NCBI GenBank assembly: GCA_037176705.1
Contig: CM073885.1
Span: 160,260,290 to 160,324,289 of the forward strand
Source: Molossus alvarezi
Taxonomy: Eukaryota > Chordata > Mammalia > Chiroptera > Molossidae
Direction: 5' to 3'
Length of the DNA: 64,000 nt
Shown: one piece after another, positions 63,001 to 64,000 of the stretch
How positions within the stretch are numbered: the stretch's first letter is position 1
How the letters are laid out: every line of letters starts with the position of its first letter
Notes under the pieces: model-generated
Told to the model about the DNA's origin: nothing
Database searches by the model: none
What the model saw: the letters and a program-made list of their open reading frames with translations, nothing else
Translations under genes and position numbers: made by a program

Positions 63001-63241
63001 CTTTTTTTTTTATCCTCACCTGAGGACATTTTTGCATTTATTTTCAGAGTGGGAGGGAGAAAGGAAGGAACAGAGAGAGAGAGAAACATCAATGTGAGAG
63101 AGACACATCGAGTGGTTGCCACCCACACAAACCCAACCGGAGCCAAGGACAAACTGCAACTGGCTCCTAGCGGGAACTGAACCCGGGACTCTCTGGTCCA
63201 CGGGCCAATGCTCTAACCGCTGAGCCAAATCGGCTGGGGCA
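63001..63241 (-). mobile_element. Ves SINE, type A
   Basis: Target GCTAGCATATA on both sides (62990-63000, 63242-63252). The stretch with the GAGGTACGTGCC part is shortened. Confidence 0.94.
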
Positions 63242-63611
63242 GCTAGCATATAATTTTAAGAAAAATTTATATTCAGGAAAAATGTACTCCCTGATTTTAT
63301 ACTGAACTTCTTAGATGCAGATGACTACTTTTTAAATTTGTTTGTGCTATCTCTAGACTTAAAATATACCTTATGGTTGCAATCTTAGTAATAAAGGCAA
63401 AATTTCCTAACAGAAAATTAAAAATTTTATTTAATTCTCAGTAACTGATATTAATAAGCCAACATATAGTTGGAAAAACTTAGAAATTGAGTACTTGGAA
63501 AAATTTAGCACTAAGTTAGGAATTCTGGATATAGAAAAAAATACAAAGACACTCTGCCCACCTTTCTATTTTTTGGGTTGTAGATTGAAATCTCTCTTAA
63601 AAGATCTAGAG

Positions 63612-63778
63612 CAGTGCTGTGTCTAGTAGAATTTTCTGTGAGCACTTGCCTCATGAGACTGTTGAGTCCTGGAACTGTGGCTAGTGCTACTGAGAAATGG
63701 AATTTTTATATTTGTTTCTAATTAATTTAAACTTAAATGGCCGCAGGTGGTTAAAGGGCTATTATACTGGACAAGCAG
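63612..63778. mobile_element. Nonautonomous hAT element, complete
   Basis: CAGTGCTGTGTCTAGTAGAA to ATACTGGACAAGCAG, 8-bp target ATCTAGAG (63604-63611) / ATCCAGAG (63779-63786). Same family as 15685-15998. Confidence 0.75.
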
Positions 63779-64000
63779 ATCCAGAGTCTTCAGAAAAGCC
63801 CAGGGAGAGTGAGGAAGGTGAACTACAATGGCCAGATGAAGAGAGAATTTAACCAAATATAGTCAGTACAATACTAAAAATAATATAATGCTGTAATTCT
63901 GTAAGTTTTTACTATGTTTCCAAGTCACCTGTTAGGTTTTGGGGAGGTTTAAATAGTTTAACTATTGGTAGCTATTACTATTGTTAGTAATTTGCAATGT

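Noticed and set aside
65..63241. tRNA genes at the many A-box/B-box matches
   Set aside because: All sit in SINE heads followed by CT tract and A tail; none folds as a clean cloverleaf with acceptor stem as far as I can see.
1..64000. CRISPR array, operon, phage or other prokaryotic-type system
   Set aside because: Regularly spaced repeats are SINEs with target duplications; spliced genes, CpG island and LINE/SINE content show a mammalian chromosome.
1..64000. Helitrons, which would point to vespertilionid bats
   Set aside because: No convincing 3' hairpin with CTAG end or family-like 5' end was seen; absence in one window is weak evidence, so not used for naming the family.

Overview
The window is mammalian nuclear DNA, almost certainly from a bat. 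Roughly fifty copies of a tRNA-derived SINE are spread over both strands. They carry the hallmarks of the chiropteran Ves family: a tRNA-like head with A and B boxes, a pyrimidine-rich (CT)n body and an A-rich tail. Genes are split by long introns, there is a CpG-island promoter, and old L1, L2, MIR, hAT and Tigger copies lie throughout. I saw no Helitron-like ends, so I would not go below Yangochiroptera-type bat. Three protein-coding genes match the known order at human 10p13 (HSPA14, SUV39H2, DCLRE1C), seen here in reverse. Region 1 (1-2.6 kb, plus strand) holds the last coding exon of DCLRE1C (Artemis), a DNA repair and V(D)J recombination nuclease. Region 2 (about 9.2-36.1 kb, minus strand) is the complete SUV39H2 histone H3K9 methyltransferase gene: six coding exons, a predicted 409-residue protein, intact splice sites and a CpG-island promoter at about 35.7-36.35 kb. 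DCLRE1C and SUV39H2 converge tail to tail. Region 3 (46.5 kb to beyond the window end, minus strand) holds the last five coding exons of HSPA14, a ribosome-associated Hsp70-like protein. HSPA14 and SUV39H2 lie head to tail on the same strand, about 10.4 kb apart by coding sequence. The three genes are independent housekeeping or chromatin/repair genes, and nothing suggests coordinated regulation. The 18.1 kb second intron of SUV39H2 is a repeat sink. It holds a run of L2 copies at 19.3-25.1 kb, then a much-interrupted L1 at 25.3-31.8 kb. That L1 contains seven SINE insertions and a UBE2C processed pseudogene with a single in-frame stop. HSPA14 introns contain an L1-type element that keeps a 5'UTR, a broken ORF1 and a 3'UTR but lacks ORF2 (a half-L1, or HAL1, layout) and an older internally deleted L1. 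Target-site duplications are still readable for most SINEs, and they show several cases of repeated insertion at one spot. The most unusual signals are three matched copies of a roughly 90-bp SINE made only of the tRNA-like head plus a poly(A) tail, the recurrent Ves-B to Ves-A tail nesting, the ORF2-less L1, and an Arg-to-Cys change in the conserved Gly-Arg-Gly-Trp-Gly motif of the SUV39H2 SET domain. I found no novel multi-gene system. Exon boundaries were set by hand from splice signals and recalled human proteins; repeat family names rest on pattern recognition without a database search.
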